Notes: generated by a model not told the origin, from the sequence alone. DNA of 64,000 bases from Rhizobium rhizogenes (GCF_002005205.3 NZ_CP019701.2:1-64000); one strand, 5' to 3'. Numbered from the stretch's first letter, positions 10,261-19,290 are shown. Made by a program: numbers and translations.

Positions 10261-10824
10261 CTACTGTTTTTTCTGCGATTTCGGATCGAGCATGATCCGG
10301 ACAGGGCCGCCACAGCTTTCGAGCTTGGCCTGTCCCGTGTTCATCAGAACGGTCAGCTTGCAGCCAGTGAAGACATTCGTGCCCTCGGACAGGACGACCT
10401 GCTTGCCCGTCAGAATGAAGGTCTGCGCCGCCATGTCGAATTCGCCGTGATCGGCGGTGGCCTTCTGGGTCTCGGAGGTCAGATAGACATTATTGTCGAC
10501 AAAGATCTTTTCGATATTGGCGTCGCCGCTGGTGAGCGAAGAACCCTCGCCCTTGTAGTTGACCGTCATCTTGCCGGCCTGAAGCGTGGTTGTGCCCTGC
10601 ACGACCTTCACATTGCCGGTGAAATAGGCCTTGCGCTCCTGATCACGGATTTCGAGCTGGTCGCTTTCAATCGCGATCGGCTGGTCGCCGGAGAGCTTGA
10701 CGCCCTGCATGTTGCTCGTGGTGTTCTGCGCGAAAGCCACGGTTGCAAGACACGAAAGAAAAAGACTTGCGGCTGCGAAGCCTGCGGATCTGCCAAGGGA
10801 AACGGGACGGGAAATTTGCATCAT
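10261..10824 (-). CDS. lptA: LPS transport periplasmic protein LptA (OstA-like)
   Basis: A periplasmic OstA-domain protein, about 187 residues, thought to form the bridge carrying LPS between LptC and LptD. An N-terminal signal peptide (RSAGFAAASLFLSCLATVAFA, cleavage probably after AFA) precedes the beta-jellyroll domain (GDQPIAIESDQLEI, VQGTTTLQAGKM). I placed the start at the first of two tandem ATGs with GAGAG upstream; an ATG at 10851 would overlap the lptC end and add nine residues. It sits between lptC and lptB. Confidence 0.88.
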   Translation of the reverse strand: MMQISRPVSLGRSAGFAAASLFLSCLATVAFAQNTTSNMQGVKLSGDQPIAIESDQLEIRDQERKAYFTGNVKVVQGTTTLQAGKMTVNYKGEGSSLTSGDANIEKIFVDNNVYLTSETQKATADHGEFDMAAQTFILTGKQVVLSEGTNVFTGCKLTVLMNTGQAKLESCGGPVRIMLDPKSQKKQ

Positions 10825-10837
10825 CTGGACCGGGCTC

Positions 10838-11503
10838 TCACTTGCCTTCATTTTTGATATTGGATGCAGCGATACGTGCCCGTACCTGCCCCGAAAATGT
10901 AATCGTCTTGCCATTATCGGCGATATCAATCGATTGCGCAACAATCGAGCCGTCGTTTGTTTTGATCGAAACGGGCTCCTTGCTGCTCATTTTTCCGGCC
11001 TTGAGATCGACGTCTGCGGACTGGAACTTCGCTTGTATGCCATTGCTGAGATTGATGTCAAAAGGGGCTGTCATCTTCAGCGTATTGGTGGCGCGGTCGA
11101 AAATGCCTTCCTTGGCGATCACCTGCGCGACACTGTCATTGACCGGAACGGCGGCCAGAACCTTCTCAAGCGTCATGAGGTTGGGGTTGGCGATATCCTG
11201 CAACGCACGGTCGGCGTTCATGGAGTAATCGATCCCCTTCTCGTTGCGGCCCGCGACGGCGGGTTTTTCCATCACGATCTTGCCGTCTTCGATCCTCGCG
11301 CTTTCCAGCGAAACCTCGTCGGGCGCCCAGGTTCGGATAACCGAAACGGCGATGAAGGCGAGCGAAATGACCGCCGCGCCAAGCGGCAGGATGATTTTCA
11401 GCCGCTTCACGCGCGCGGAATGCCTGAGCGCGCGCTCGTAGGCGCCGTTCTGGTCATGGGGCAGCGAAAATGCTGGCGCGGGTTCGCGGAGTCTTTCAAG
11501 CAT
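10838..11503 (-). CDS. lptC: LPS export protein LptC (YrbK family)
   Basis: A 221-residue bitopic inner-membrane protein that passes LPS from LptB2FG to LptA. A basic cytoplasmic N-terminus is followed by one membrane segment (about residues 36-57, IILPLGAAVISLAFIAVSVI) and a periplasmic LptC domain. The start is uncertain: ATG 11503 (MLERLREP), ATG 11536 or TTG 11548 are all in frame and none has a strong ribosome site. It heads lptC-lptA-lptB-rpoN. Confidence 0.86.
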   Translation of the reverse strand: MLERLREPAPAFSLPHDQNGAYERALRHSARVKRLKIILPLGAAVISLAFIAVSVIRTWAPDEVSLESARIEDGKIVMEKPAVAGRNEKGIDYSMNADRALQDIANPNLMTLEKVLAAVPVNDSVAQVIAKEGIFDRATNTLKMTAPFDINLSNGIQAKFQSADVDLKAGKMSSKEPVSIKTNDGSIVAQSIDIADNGKTITFSGQVRARIAASNIKNEGK

Positions 11504-11750
11504 AAGAGTGGATCCGGAAAACTTCCTGGGCGCCATTCTGGCGCGCAATTGAAGCTTGTATGTTTATCGTAATGTGTTTGGCACGAGTGCTTTGTCCTGC
11601 CAATATGGTTTTTGTCTGGAAAGGTGCAAGGGAAATGCGAATTTTATCGTAATTCTGGTTTCCTTATTGTTTCCTTGCGGCTTCGCGCTAGAAGAACCAT
11701 ATGGCCGTGAGGCAGGGTGGTGTCATAAGGCCGGATGGCAGAGGTTTTCA

Positions 11751-12704
11751 ATGGATAATATGGCGATAGCGGATCGCAGGCGATTGCGCCGCAAGCTGAC
11801 TTTCTGGCGGATTGCCGCTGTTTTCCTGCTCGTCGCCGGCGCCTTCGGCCTCTACCGGTTTTTGTGGGACAGGCCGCAGCAAAGCGCCAGACCACACATT
11901 GCCCGTGTCGAGATTTCCGGTCTGATCCAGGACAATACCGAACTTCTGGAACGGCTCGACAAGATCGCCAGGAGCGACAATGTCAAAGGGCTGATCGTGT
12001 CGATTTCCTCGCCCGGCGGCACCACCTATGGTGGGGAGCGCATATTCAAGGCCCTTCGCGGAGTGGCCGAAAAGAAGCCCGTTGTCTCCGATGTCCGCAC
12101 GCTGGCCGCCTCCGCCGGCTATATGATCGCATCGGCCGGCGATGTCATTGTTGCCGGCGAAACCTCGATCACCGGCTCGATCGGCGTGATCTTTCAATAT
12201 CCCCAGCTTGGCCAGTTGATGGACAAGCTCGGCATCTCGCTGCAGGAAATCAAGTCTTCACCCCTGAAGGCCGAGCCCTCGCCGTTCCATGAGGCGCCGG
12301 AAGAAGCGAAGACGATGATCCGCGCCATGGTGATGGACAGCTACGGCTGGTTCGTTGACCTTGTGGCCGATCGCCGCAAGCTGCCGCGCGAGGATGTGCT
12401 GAAGCTGGCGGACGGATCGATTTTCACCGGCCGGCAGGCTCTTGCCAACAGGCTGGTCGATACGCTGGGCGGTGAAAAGGAAATTCGCGGCTATTTCGAA
12501 ACACGCGGTGTCGCCAAGGATTTGCCGATCGTCGAATGGCGTGCACCGTCGTCCCGTTCGCCTTTTTCGCTTTTCAGTGTTGCGCAAATAGCGAAGTTTC
12601 TGGGATATGACGATTTAATTCCCTTTGCGGGACCTGGCCAGCTCGGTGCGGACAAGTTGTTTCTTGACGGTCTTGTTTCCGTTTGGCAGGTTGAGCCGCG
12701 TTAA
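11751..12704 (+). CDS. sppA: Signal peptide peptidase SppA (S49 family)
   Basis: A 317-residue short-form S49 serine peptidase that degrades cleaved signal peptides in the inner membrane. One N-terminal membrane anchor (about residues 17-36) precedes the ClpP-like catalytic fold. The expected nucleophile Ser is in [14 protein letters not shown] and the general-base Lys in [14 protein letters not shown] used the ATG at 11751, which follows a plausible ribosome site, rather than upstream in-frame starts. ihfB follows after 26 bases. Confidence 0.93.
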   Translation: MDNMAIADRRRLRRKLTFWRIAAVFLLVAGAFGLYRFLWDRPQQSARPHIARVEISGLIQDNTELLERLDKIARSDNVKGLIVSISSPGGTTYGGERIFKALRGVAEKKPVVSDVRTLAASAGYMIASAGDVIVAGETSITGSIGVIFQYPQLGQLMDKLGISLQEIKSSPLKAEPSPFHEAPEEAKTMIRAMVMDSYGWFVDLVADRRKLPREDVLKLADGSIFTGRQALANRLVDTLGGEKEIRGYFETRGVAKDLPIVEWRAPSSRSPFSLFSVAQIAKFLGYDDLIPFAGPGQLGADKLFLDGLVSVWQVEPR

Positions 12705-12730
12705 AAATCCAATCCTTTCAGGGGGCAACC

Positions 12731-13033
12731 GTGATCAAGTCTGAACTGGTGCAGATTGTTGCTGCGCGTAACCCGCACCTTTATCACCGTGACGTGGAAA
12801 ACATCGTCAATGCGGTGCTGGATGAAATCACCGATGCCCTGGCGGCAGGAAACCGTGTCGAGCTTCGTGGCTTCGGCGCATTTTCGGTGAAAAACCGTCC
12901 GTCCCGCTCCGGGCGGAACCCGCGTACGGGTGAGTCGGTTTTCGTCGAGGAAAAATGGGTGCCTTTCTTCAAGACGGGCAAGGAACTGCGTGAGCGCCTG
13001 AACCCCGGTATGGGTGACGAAGAGGACGATTGA
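12731..13033 (+). CDS. ihfB: Integration host factor subunit beta
   Basis: A 100-residue HU/IHF-family DNA-bending protein. The signature [22 protein letters not shown] spans the beta arms, including the intercalating proline in RNPRTG, and [15 protein letters not shown] is the C-terminal helix. It starts with GTG-proximal ATG at 12731 behind a GGGG-type ribosome site. The acidic tail DEEDD is a lineage feature. With IhfA (not here) it organises sigma-54 promoters among others. Confidence 0.96.
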   Translation: MIKSELVQIVAARNPHLYHRDVENIVNAVLDEITDALAAGNRVELRGFGAFSVKNRPSRSGRNPRTGESVFVEEKWVPFFKTGKELRERLNPGMGDEEDD

Positions 13034-13099
13034 TCGTTCTTGACGCTTGGCCGCTGAAACGGGGCCGGCGGAACACCCGCAGCGATGGAGTATTGTCGG

Positions 13100-13438
13100 A
13101 TGTCGAAAAAAATCATCAACCTCATCATCCTGCTTCCGCTGGCGATAATCCTCATCATCCTGTGCGTGGCCAACCGCCAGGCGGTGACGCTTGCGCTCAA
13201 TCCCTTCCGGGAGGACAGCGTTTTGTCCTTCACCGCGCCGTTCTTCGTCTTCCTGTTTCTGGCGGTGATTTTTGGCGTGCTGCTGGGATCTGCGGCCACA
13301 TGGTTTGCGCAGGGCAAACATCGCAAGCGCGCCCGTATCGAAGCGAAAGAGGCCGTCCGCTGGCATGATGAGGCGAACCGCCAGAAGGCGGCGGCAACCG
13401 CGCAGCTTCCGCATGCGGGACAGCTCCCGGCAAAGTGA
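13100..13438 (+). CDS. LapA-domain (DUF1049) inner-membrane protein
   Basis: A 112-residue protein with two membrane segments (about residues 5-24 and 45-67) and a basic, Ala/Lys-rich cytoplasmic tail. This is the LapA/DUF1049 architecture; E. coli LapA helps control LpxC and LPS assembly, but that role is not established for this family in rhizobia. ATG 13100 has GGAG nine bases upstream; ATG 13085 is an in-frame alternative. It follows ihfB by about 66 bases, a pairing common in Proteobacteria. Confidence 0.85.
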   Translation: MSKKIINLIILLPLAIILIILCVANRQAVTLALNPFREDSVLSFTAPFFVFLFLAVIFGVLLGSAATWFAQGKHRKRARIEAKEAVRWHDEANRQKAAATAQLPHAGQLPAK

Positions 13439-13530
13439 TGTAGCCGACATTCGTTCCGGCTCTAGGCGAGCGACGCGTGGAATGCTATTTGCTGCGCCAT
13501 AAGACGCGGGCAGAAGCGGAAAGATTTCCA

Positions 13531-14664
13531 TTGAAGAAAAAAGACAGCCGGCCGGGCAATCGTGCGCGTGCCGGGAGCGAGAAAAAACAGGTTCATGCCG
13601 CAAAGCCGGCACGCCGACCGGATTCAGCGCCAAAAAAGCGCGAGCCGGATGCCGTGCGCAGCGTGCCGAAGCCTTCGCCTAAAGAAAGGGTCAGCGTAGC
13701 GCCTGCGGTTGAGCAGGTGCCCGTGCGGCCCCTCAAGGAGCGCACAGGCGAACTGCCCGCAGAACAGGTTCCGGTCATTCTGGAATCGAGCGGCGCGGGC
13801 GATTTTCACCTGATCGACAGCGGGAATGGTCTGAAGCTCGAACAATACGGCGACTACCGCGTCGTCCGTCCCGAGGCGCAAGCGCTGTGGAAACCTTCGG
13901 TTCCCGATCGCGTGTGGCAGAATGCCGACGCTGTCTTTACCGGCGACACGGATGAGGACGGCATGGGCCGCTGGCGTTTCCCCAAGGCGGCGCTGGGTGA
14001 GACCTGGCCCCTGTCTCTGCTCGGCGTCGAATTTCTGGGCCGCTTCACGGCTTTCCGGCATGTCGGTGTCTTCCCGGAACAGATCGTGCATTGGGAATGG
14101 CTGAAACATGCCATCGAGACGGCTGACCGGCAGCTGAAGGTGCTGAACCTCTTCGGTTATACCGGGGTCGCCTCGCTGGTCGCGGCGGCGGCCGGCGCTG
14201 AAGTCACCCATGTCGACGCCTCCAAGAAGGCGATCGGCTGGGCCAAGGAAAATCAGGCGCTCGTCGGGCTCGAACAGGCACCGATCCGCTGGATCTGCGA
14301 AGACGCGATGAAATTCATCCAGCGTGAGGAACGCCGCGGCAACAGCTACGATATCATCCTCACCGACCCGCCGAAATTCGGCCGCGGCACCCATGGTGAA
14401 GTCTGGCAATTGTTCGACCATCTGCCGCTGATGCTGGATATCTGCCGGGAAATCCTGTCGCCCAGGGCGCTCGGTCTGGTGCTGACCGCCTATTCCATCA
14501 GGGCCAGCTTCTATTCGATGCATGAGCTGATGCGCGAGACCATGCGCGGCGCCGGTGGTGTTGTCGCATCCGGCGAATTGGTCATTCGCGAGGCCGGGCT
14601 TGACGGCAAGACGCCGGGCCGGGTGCTTTCCACCTCGCTGTTCAGCCGTTGGGAGCCGAAATGA
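13531..14664 (+). CDS. Class I SAM-dependent methyltransferase, RlmI/K-like, with basic N-terminal extension
   Basis: About 377 residues. Residues 1-80 are a low-complexity Lys/Arg/Pro/Ala-rich segment, probably disordered and RNA- or membrane-binding. The C-terminal two thirds match the COG1092-type 23S rRNA cytosine methyltransferases: motif I NLFGYTGVASLVAAAAGAEV, an acidic HVDASKKAIGWAKEN and the DPPKFGRG catalytic motif. The start is uncertain: TTG 13531 with GGAAAG upstream, or GTG 13477. Its stop overlaps the next gene's ATG, so the two RNA-methyltransferase genes are coupled. Exact substrate unknown. Confidence 0.82.
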   Translation: MKKKDSRPGNRARAGSEKKQVHAAKPARRPDSAPKKREPDAVRSVPKPSPKERVSVAPAVEQVPVRPLKERTGELPAEQVPVILESSGAGDFHLIDSGNGLKLEQYGDYRVVRPEAQALWKPSVPDRVWQNADAVFTGDTDEDGMGRWRFPKAALGETWPLSLLGVEFLGRFTAFRHVGVFPEQIVHWEWLKHAIETADRQLKVLNLFGYTGVASLVAAAAGAEVTHVDASKKAIGWAKENQALVGLEQAPIRWICEDAMKFIQREERRGNSYDIILTDPPKFGRGTHGEVWQLFDHLPLMLDICREILSPRALGLVLTAYSIRASFYSMHELMRETMRGAGGVVASGELVIREAGLDGKTPGRVLSTSLFSRWEPK

Positions 14665-15521
14665 CGAAGGATATGCGCGAAAACACGACGCGCCGGGTTG
14701 GCCAGGTCAAGGAAGTGACCAGCCTCGCCAATCCCATCATCAAGGACATCAAGGCGCTCAGCCAGAAAAAGGGCAGGGAAGAGACCGGCACCTTCATGGC
14801 GGAAGGCCTGAAGCTGGTCATCGATGCGCTCGAACTCGGCTGGACCATCAAGACGCTGGTTTATGCCAAGGCCGCCAAGGGCAAGCCGCTGGTGGAGCAG
14901 GCGGCGGTGAAGACAGTCGCGTCAGGTGGCCTGGTGCTCGAAGTCAGCGAAAAGGTCATTGCCTCGATCACCCGCCGCGACAATCCGCAGATGGTCGTCG
15001 GCATTTTCGAACAGAAATGGAAGCCGCTGAAGGATATCCGTCCGGAAAAGGGCGAGACCTATATCGCGCTCGACCGGGTGCGCGATCCCGGCAATCTCGG
15101 CACCATCATCCGCACCGCCGATGCGGCTGGCGCCTCGGGCGTCATTCTGGTCGGCGACTGTACCGATCCCTTCTCGCTGGAAACCGTTCGTGCCACCATG
15201 GGTTCGGTCTTCGCCATGCCCGTGGCCCGCGCCTCGGTTGAGGAATTCCTGTCCTGGAAAAAATCGGCGCAGGTCAGTGTCGTCGCCACCCATCTTGCCG
15301 GTTCGGTGGATTATCGAAAAATCGATTATGCCGGCAAGCCGGTCGTGCTTTTGATGGGTAACGAGCAATCCGGCCTGCCGCCGGAACTGGCCGGCAAGGC
15401 CGATCAGCTGGCGCGCATTCCCCAGCAGGGCCGCGCCGACAGCCTCAATCTCGCCATCGCAACCGCCGTCATGTTGTTCGAAGCGCGGCGACATCTCCTC
15501 GAACTTGCTCCGGTGAAGTAA
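14661..15521 (+). CDS. TrmH/SpoU-family RNA 2'-O-methyltransferase
   Basis: A 286-residue SPOUT-class enzyme. The N-terminal substrate-binding domain ([20 protein letters not shown]) is followed by the knotted SpoU domain with [35 protein letters not shown] and [15 protein letters not shown], the three SPOUT motifs. It probably methylates ribose in rRNA or tRNA; RlmB- or TsnR-like assignment cannot be settled here. The ATG at 14661 overlaps the upstream stop (ATGA), and lspA starts on its last base. Confidence 0.9.
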   Translation: MTKDMRENTTRRVGQVKEVTSLANPIIKDIKALSQKKGREETGTFMAEGLKLVIDALELGWTIKTLVYAKAAKGKPLVEQAAVKTVASGGLVLEVSEKVIASITRRDNPQMVVGIFEQKWKPLKDIRPEKGETYIALDRVRDPGNLGTIIRTADAAGASGVILVGDCTDPFSLETVRATMGSVFAMPVARASVEEFLSWKKSAQVSVVATHLAGSVDYRKIDYAGKPVVLLMGNEQSGLPPELAGKADQLARIPQQGRADSLNLAIATAVMLFEARRHLLELAPVK

Positions 15522-16009
15522 TGGCCAAAGCGGCACTGTTTTCGAAATTCGGCCCGGCTCTTGCACTGATCGTCGCCGCACTGGTGCTGGACCAGATCGT
15601 CAAGCAACTGGTGGAAGCCTATCTGCCACTGCAGGAGATGGTGCCAGTCGTGCCGTTTCTGGCGCTTTACCGGACCTATAATCTCGGCGTCGCATTTTCG
15701 ATGCTGTCGGACATGCAGGGCTGGTTCATCGTCAGCATGCGGCTCGTCATCGTGGTCTTCGTTCTGTGGCTGTGGCGCAAGACGGCGGCGGACCGTACCT
15801 TCGCCCATCTCGGCTTTGCCTTCATCATTGCGGGTGCGGCCGGCAATCTTCTCGACCGGTTTTTTTACGGACATGTCATCGACTACATCCTGTTTCACAC
15901 GCCGACATGGTCCTTTGCGGTCTTCAATCTCGCCGACAGTTTCATAACCATCGGTGCCGCTTGCGTCATTCTTGACGAGTTTCTGCACGCCCGGGCGGCC
16001 AAAAAGTAA
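15521..16009 (+). CDS. lspA: Lipoprotein signal peptidase (signal peptidase II)
   Basis: A 162-residue inner-membrane aspartyl protease that removes signal peptides from diacylated prolipoproteins. Four membrane segments are visible. The catalytic aspartates are in [14 protein letters not shown] (first Asp) and [15 protein letters not shown] (second Asp), both intact; NLGVAFSML is the conserved asparagine segment. The start overlaps the preceding stop by one base (TAATG). Lnt, the next-but-one enzyme of the same pathway, is at 36.7 kb. Confidence 0.96.
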   Translation: MAKAALFSKFGPALALIVAALVLDQIVKQLVEAYLPLQEMVPVVPFLALYRTYNLGVAFSMLSDMQGWFIVSMRLVIVVFVLWLWRKTAADRTFAHLGFAFIIAGAAGNLLDRFFYGHVIDYILFHTPTWSFAVFNLADSFITIGAACVILDEFLHARAAKK

Positions 16010-16038
16010 AATTTTAGGGTTTGGGCCAAACATATCAA

Positions 16039-16060
16039 AACCGCTGTCATGGTAGCGGTT
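16039..16060 (+). promoter_or_regulatory. Inverted repeat at the ribosome-binding region of the hybrid kinase gene
   Basis: AACCGCT and AGCGGTT form a perfect 7-base inverted repeat with an 8-base spacer, ending four bases before the kinase ATG. No T-run follows, so it is not a terminator. It could be a repressor site or an RNA stem that hides the start; function is inferred only from position. Confidence 0.35.
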
Positions 16061-16064
16061 GGAT

Positions 16065-18311
16065 ATGAGCGAACTGGCAAAACTTCGGGAAAGAGTTTCA
16101 GAGGGTCTTGGGCTGGCGTCTGTGGCGGTGCAGCCGGGAGACCGCGCCGGTGCAGCAAGGCATCATGCCGCCTCCGAACCCGAAATCGCTTCGGAGCCGA
16201 TTGCCCTGTATGTCGCGGTTTCATTGTCGGTGGGTGCGTTTTCCGCCGCGCTGATCGCGCTTGCCGTGTCCTACGCGGTCACGGCCGCACTGGCCTCCTT
16301 CTTTGGCGCCGTGCTCGTCGGTGTTCTTCTTTATGCGCTGTTCGGAAAAACTGGCTGGCATCGAGGCGCGCTGTCCGCGGACTATTCGGAGGTTCGGCTG
16401 CGGCGGACGCAAAACCGTTCGCTGATCGCCGAGATGCAGGAGTCCATGGGCGACATCGTCGTGATCCGAAATATGGACCGGCGCATCGTCGAGGCGAACC
16501 GCGTCTTTTGTGAAATGACGGGATGCTCGGTGCCGGAGGGATTGAGCTGCGAGGAAATCGGCATCGCCTTCCGTCCGGGCGACAAGGTCCATGCCTATGA
16601 CGTGGAAATCGCCACCCCTTTCGGCCAGCGCATATTTTCCTGGCACGATGTCGTGACCCGCGATCTGACAAGCAGCCGTCTTCTTATCAGCAGCATTGCC
16701 AGGGATGTGACCGAGGAGCGGCTTGCGCTTGCCGAAAGGGAAGACGCCCGGCTGCGCGCCGAAAAGGCCGATGCTGAAAAGGCGCGGCTGCTTGCCACGG
16801 TAAGCCATGAAATCCGCCTGCCGCTTTCCGGCATGCTGGGCATGAACCATCTTCTGTCGCAAACGCGGCTCAACGACGAGCAGCGCAACTATCTCGACGG
16901 TATGAAGCAGTCCGGCCAGTCCCTGGTGCAGCTGGTCGAGGATCTGCTGGATTATTCGACCATGGAAGCGGGCCGCTTCAAGCTCAATCCGCGTGCAGAG
17001 AACCTGCGCCGGCTGATCGAGAGCATTGTCGAGATGCTGGCGCATCGCGCCCATGAAAAAGGTATAGAAATCACCTCTTTCGTAACCCCGGATGTGCCCG
17101 ATTATCTCGATTTCGATCCGGCAAGACTGCGTCAGGTCCTGTTCAATCTCCTCGGAAATGCCGTCAAGTTCACGCGGGAAGGCGGGGTCGTCATCCGTGC
17201 GCGCATGGCCAACGGTCAATTGCAGATCACCGTCGAAGATACCGGTCCGGGCATGAACGAGGCGGAACAGGCGCGTATCTTCGGCGAATTCGAGCAGGCA
17301 GGCCCGATGTCGCAGCGAAGCGCCGGCACAGGCCTCGGGCTTGCGATTTCCGCCCGCATCGTGCGGGAATTCGGCGGCAGCCTCACGGTTTCGAGCCGCA
17401 GGGGCAGGGGCAGCATCTTCACGCTGTCGTTCCGCCCGGGTGGCGCGCCTGCCGCAATGCCGGATCCGGGTCGTCGCCATTGCCTGCAGCACACGAACGT
17501 CCTGCTCATCGCGCCAAAGGGTGTGGCTGCGGCGGTGACGATGGAGGCTATCGAGGCCTTTGGCGGCAAATGTGTTCTCATCCATCAGCCGGAAGATTTG
17601 CAGAAGCTAAAGAGTGAGGCGTCTCACCAGAACGCCGATCTCACCGACATCATCGTCGACCGCCGCGTTTCACCCCTGTTCAGGGACGCCCTGAAGGATT
17701 GGCCGCAGCAGAATGTTCGCCGTACGCTGCTGGTCAGCCCGGAAGAACGGCCTTCGACCATGCATGTGTCTTTTGACGCCTGGCTGATCCGGCCGCTGCG
17801 CGAAAAATCGCTGATCGATGTCCTTTGCGGCCGCCTGCGTGGCATAGAGCGCCGCGACGCCCTCAACGACAACCACCCGGATGTGGGTTTTTCGTCGCGG
17901 CTGAAGGAAGGGGCAAGCGGTATCGACATTCTCGTGGCCGAGGATGATGCCGTTAATGCCCGCATCATTCGCGCCGTTCTGGAAAAGAGCGGCTATACCG
18001 TCCGTACGGTCGATAATTTTCAATCCCTGCGGCAGTCGATGGCATCGGATGCGTCTCACCTGCCGCACCTTGTCATCTCGGACCTCAATATGCCAGGCGG
18101 TGAGGGGCTGGAGGTGCTGCCGGAGCTTCTCGGTACGCTGGAGGGTGACCGAAATATTCCCGTCATAGTCCTCAGCGGGGATGCCGGTGTGCAGACGGCC
18201 GAAATGCTCCTGAAGGCCGGTGCAGGTGCGGTTTTGGCCAAGCCCGCCGACCCCAGACGACTGGTGGAGGAAATCCGTCGCCTGCTGACGGCGAAACGCC
18301 TTTCCTCATAA
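16065..18311 (+). CDS. Hybrid sensor histidine kinase/response regulator with PAS domain
   Basis: A 748-residue membrane-anchored hybrid kinase. Two tight membrane segments (about residues 47-70 and 73-94) leave almost no periplasmic loop, so sensing is probably cytoplasmic or within the membrane. A PAS-like domain spans about 122-220, then HisKA with His248 (VSHEIRLPLSG), HATPase_c with Asn364 and G-boxes DTGPGM (392-397) and GTGLGL (421-426). A degenerate receiver-like region follows (about 478-590), then a complete receiver (620-742) with Asp627/628, phospho-acceptor Asp673, Ser704 and Lys726. Output must go through a separate histidine phosphotransferase. ATG 16065 chosen over TTG 16059. 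No cognate regulator is adjacent. Confidence 0.92.
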   Translation: MSELAKLRERVSEGLGLASVAVQPGDRAGAARHHAASEPEIASEPIALYVAVSLSVGAFSAALIALAVSYAVTAALASFFGAVLVGVLLYALFGKTGWHRGALSADYSEVRLRRTQNRSLIAEMQESMGDIVVIRNMDRRIVEANRVFCEMTGCSVPEGLSCEEIGIAFRPGDKVHAYDVEIATPFGQRIFSWHDVVTRDLTSSRLLISSIARDVTEERLALAEREDARLRAEKADAEKARLLATVSHEIRLPLSGMLGMNHLLSQTRLNDEQRNYLDGMKQSGQSLVQLVEDLLDYSTMEAGRFKLNPRAENLRRLIESIVEMLAHRAHEKGIEITSFVTPDVPDYLDFDPARLRQVLFNLLGNAVKFTREGGVVIRARMANGQLQITVEDTGPGMNEAEQARIFGEFEQAGPMSQRSAGTGLGLAISARIVREFGGSLTVSSRRGRGSIFTLSFRPGGAPAAMPDPGRRHCLQHTNVLLIAPKGVAAAVTMEAIEAFGGKCVLIHQPEDLQKLKSEASHQNADLTDIIVDRRVSPLFRDALKDWPQQNVRRTLLVSPEERPSTMHVSFDAWLIRPLREKSLIDVLCGRLRGIERRDALNDNHPDVGFSSRLKEGASGIDILVAEDDAVNARIIRAVLEKSGYTVRTVDNFQSLRQSMASDASHLPHLVISDLNMPGGEGLEVLPELLGTLEGDRNIPVIVLSGDAGVQTAEMLLKAGAGAVLAKPADPRRLVEEIRRLLTAKRLSS

Positions 18312-18329
18312 TAGCTTGACAGACTGGCA

Positions 18330-18358
18330 CTGTCGGCATTTTGTCACTATTCTGTCGT
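18330..18358 (+). promoter_or_regulatory. Pho-box-like array (three TGTC direct repeats at 11-base spacing) upstream of olsB
   Basis: Three 7-base units, CTGTCGG, TTGTCAC and CTGTCGT, are separated by exactly 4 bases each, so the TGTC cores begin at 18331, 18342 and 18353. This is the geometry of PhoB boxes (CTGTCAT-N4-CTGTCAT) and of OmpR-class sites in general. An inverted exact half-site, ATGACAG, follows at 18372-18378. The array ends 50 bases before the olsB ATG. Ornithine-lipid synthesis is known to rise under phosphate limitation in rhizobia. Confidence 0.72.
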
Positions 18359-18408
18359 CAATTAGTGATTTATGACAGGAAAATTCTTTGGTGGCGGAGC
18401 GATTCCCC

Positions 18409-19290
18409 ATGGTTGCCGAAATCTTCAATCACGACATTTGTGAAAACAATGTTGTCATTAGCCCGCGCCCTGAGGCAGCTCAGGACAATGAGGGTCTTTT
18501 CGGTCGTATCGGTACACTGGAAACACGGCTCGCGCGAAATGACCGCGAGATCGATGCCGCGCAATCCGTGCGTTACCGGGTCTTCGTTGAGGAGATGAAC
18601 GCGCGCCTTCCCGCTGAAGCGATGCGCCGCAAGCGCGACATCGACGCGTGGGACAGTGTCTGCGACCATCTGCTCGTACTCGACAAGGCGATCGAAGGTG
18701 ACAGCGAGGACCAGATCGTCGGCACCTACCGTCTGTTGCGGCAGGAAACGGCGCTCGCCAATAATGGTTTTTATTCCGCCAGCGAATTCGACATTGCCGG
18801 GCTCGTCGCGCGCCATCCAGGCAAGCGTTTCATGGAGCTTGGCCGTTCCTGTGTATTGCCGGAATATCGCACCAAGCGCACAGTCGAGCTTCTGTGGCAG
18901 GGCAACTGGGCCTATGCCGTCAAGCACCGCATGGACGCCATGATCGGTTGCGCCTCCTTTCCCGGCGTGCAGCCGGAAACCCATGCGCTGGCGCTTTCCT
19001 TCCTGCATCATAATTGCGTTGCAAAGGGTGAGTGGGAGGCCTCCGCGCTTCCCGAGCTTTACCACGAGATGGACCTGATGCCGGCGGAGGCGCTGAATAC
19101 CCGCAAGGCGTTGAACGCCATGCCGCCGCTTATCAAGGGCTATATGCGCCTTGGCGCCATGTTCGGCTCCGGCGCCGTGGTGGATCATGCTTTCAACACG
19201 ACGGATGTTCTCGTGGTCCTGCCGGTCTCTTCCATTGCCGGCCGCTATATCAGCTACTACGGCGGCGAGGCCGAGCGCATCAACGGCTGA
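18409..19290 (+). CDS. olsB: L-ornithine N-alpha-acyltransferase OlsB (lyso-ornithine lipid synthesis)
   Basis: A 293-residue GNAT-like acyltransferase that moves a 3-hydroxyacyl chain from acyl-ACP to the alpha-amino group of ornithine, the first step of ornithine-lipid synthesis. The OlsB family pattern is clear: SVRYRVFVEEM, a central IVGTYRLLRQE, RFMELGRSCVLPEYR and the C-terminal PPLIKGYMRLGA. GGAG lies about 10 bases before ATG 18409; GTG 18391 and TTG 18388 are in-frame alternatives. A Pho-box-like array lies upstream. The partner olsA is 12 kb downstream in a different operon. Confidence 0.93.
   Translation: MVAEIFNHDICENNVVISPRPEAAQDNEGLFGRIGTLETRLARNDREIDAAQSVRYRVFVEEMNARLPAEAMRRKRDIDAWDSVCDHLLVLDKAIEGDSEDQIVGTYRLLRQETALANNGFYSASEFDIAGLVARHPGKRFMELGRSCVLPEYRTKRTVELLWQGNWAYAVKHRMDAMIGCASFPGVQPETHALALSFLHHNCVAKGEWEASALPELYHEMDLMPAEALNTRKALNAMPPLIKGYMRLGAMFGSGAVVDHAFNTTDVLVVLPVSSIAGRYISYYGGEAERING

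Noticed and set aside
16221..17585. Open frame of 454 codons on the minus strand
   Set aside because: Antisense to the hybrid kinase, with low-complexity His/Arg/Asp composition; no family match and no ribosome site.
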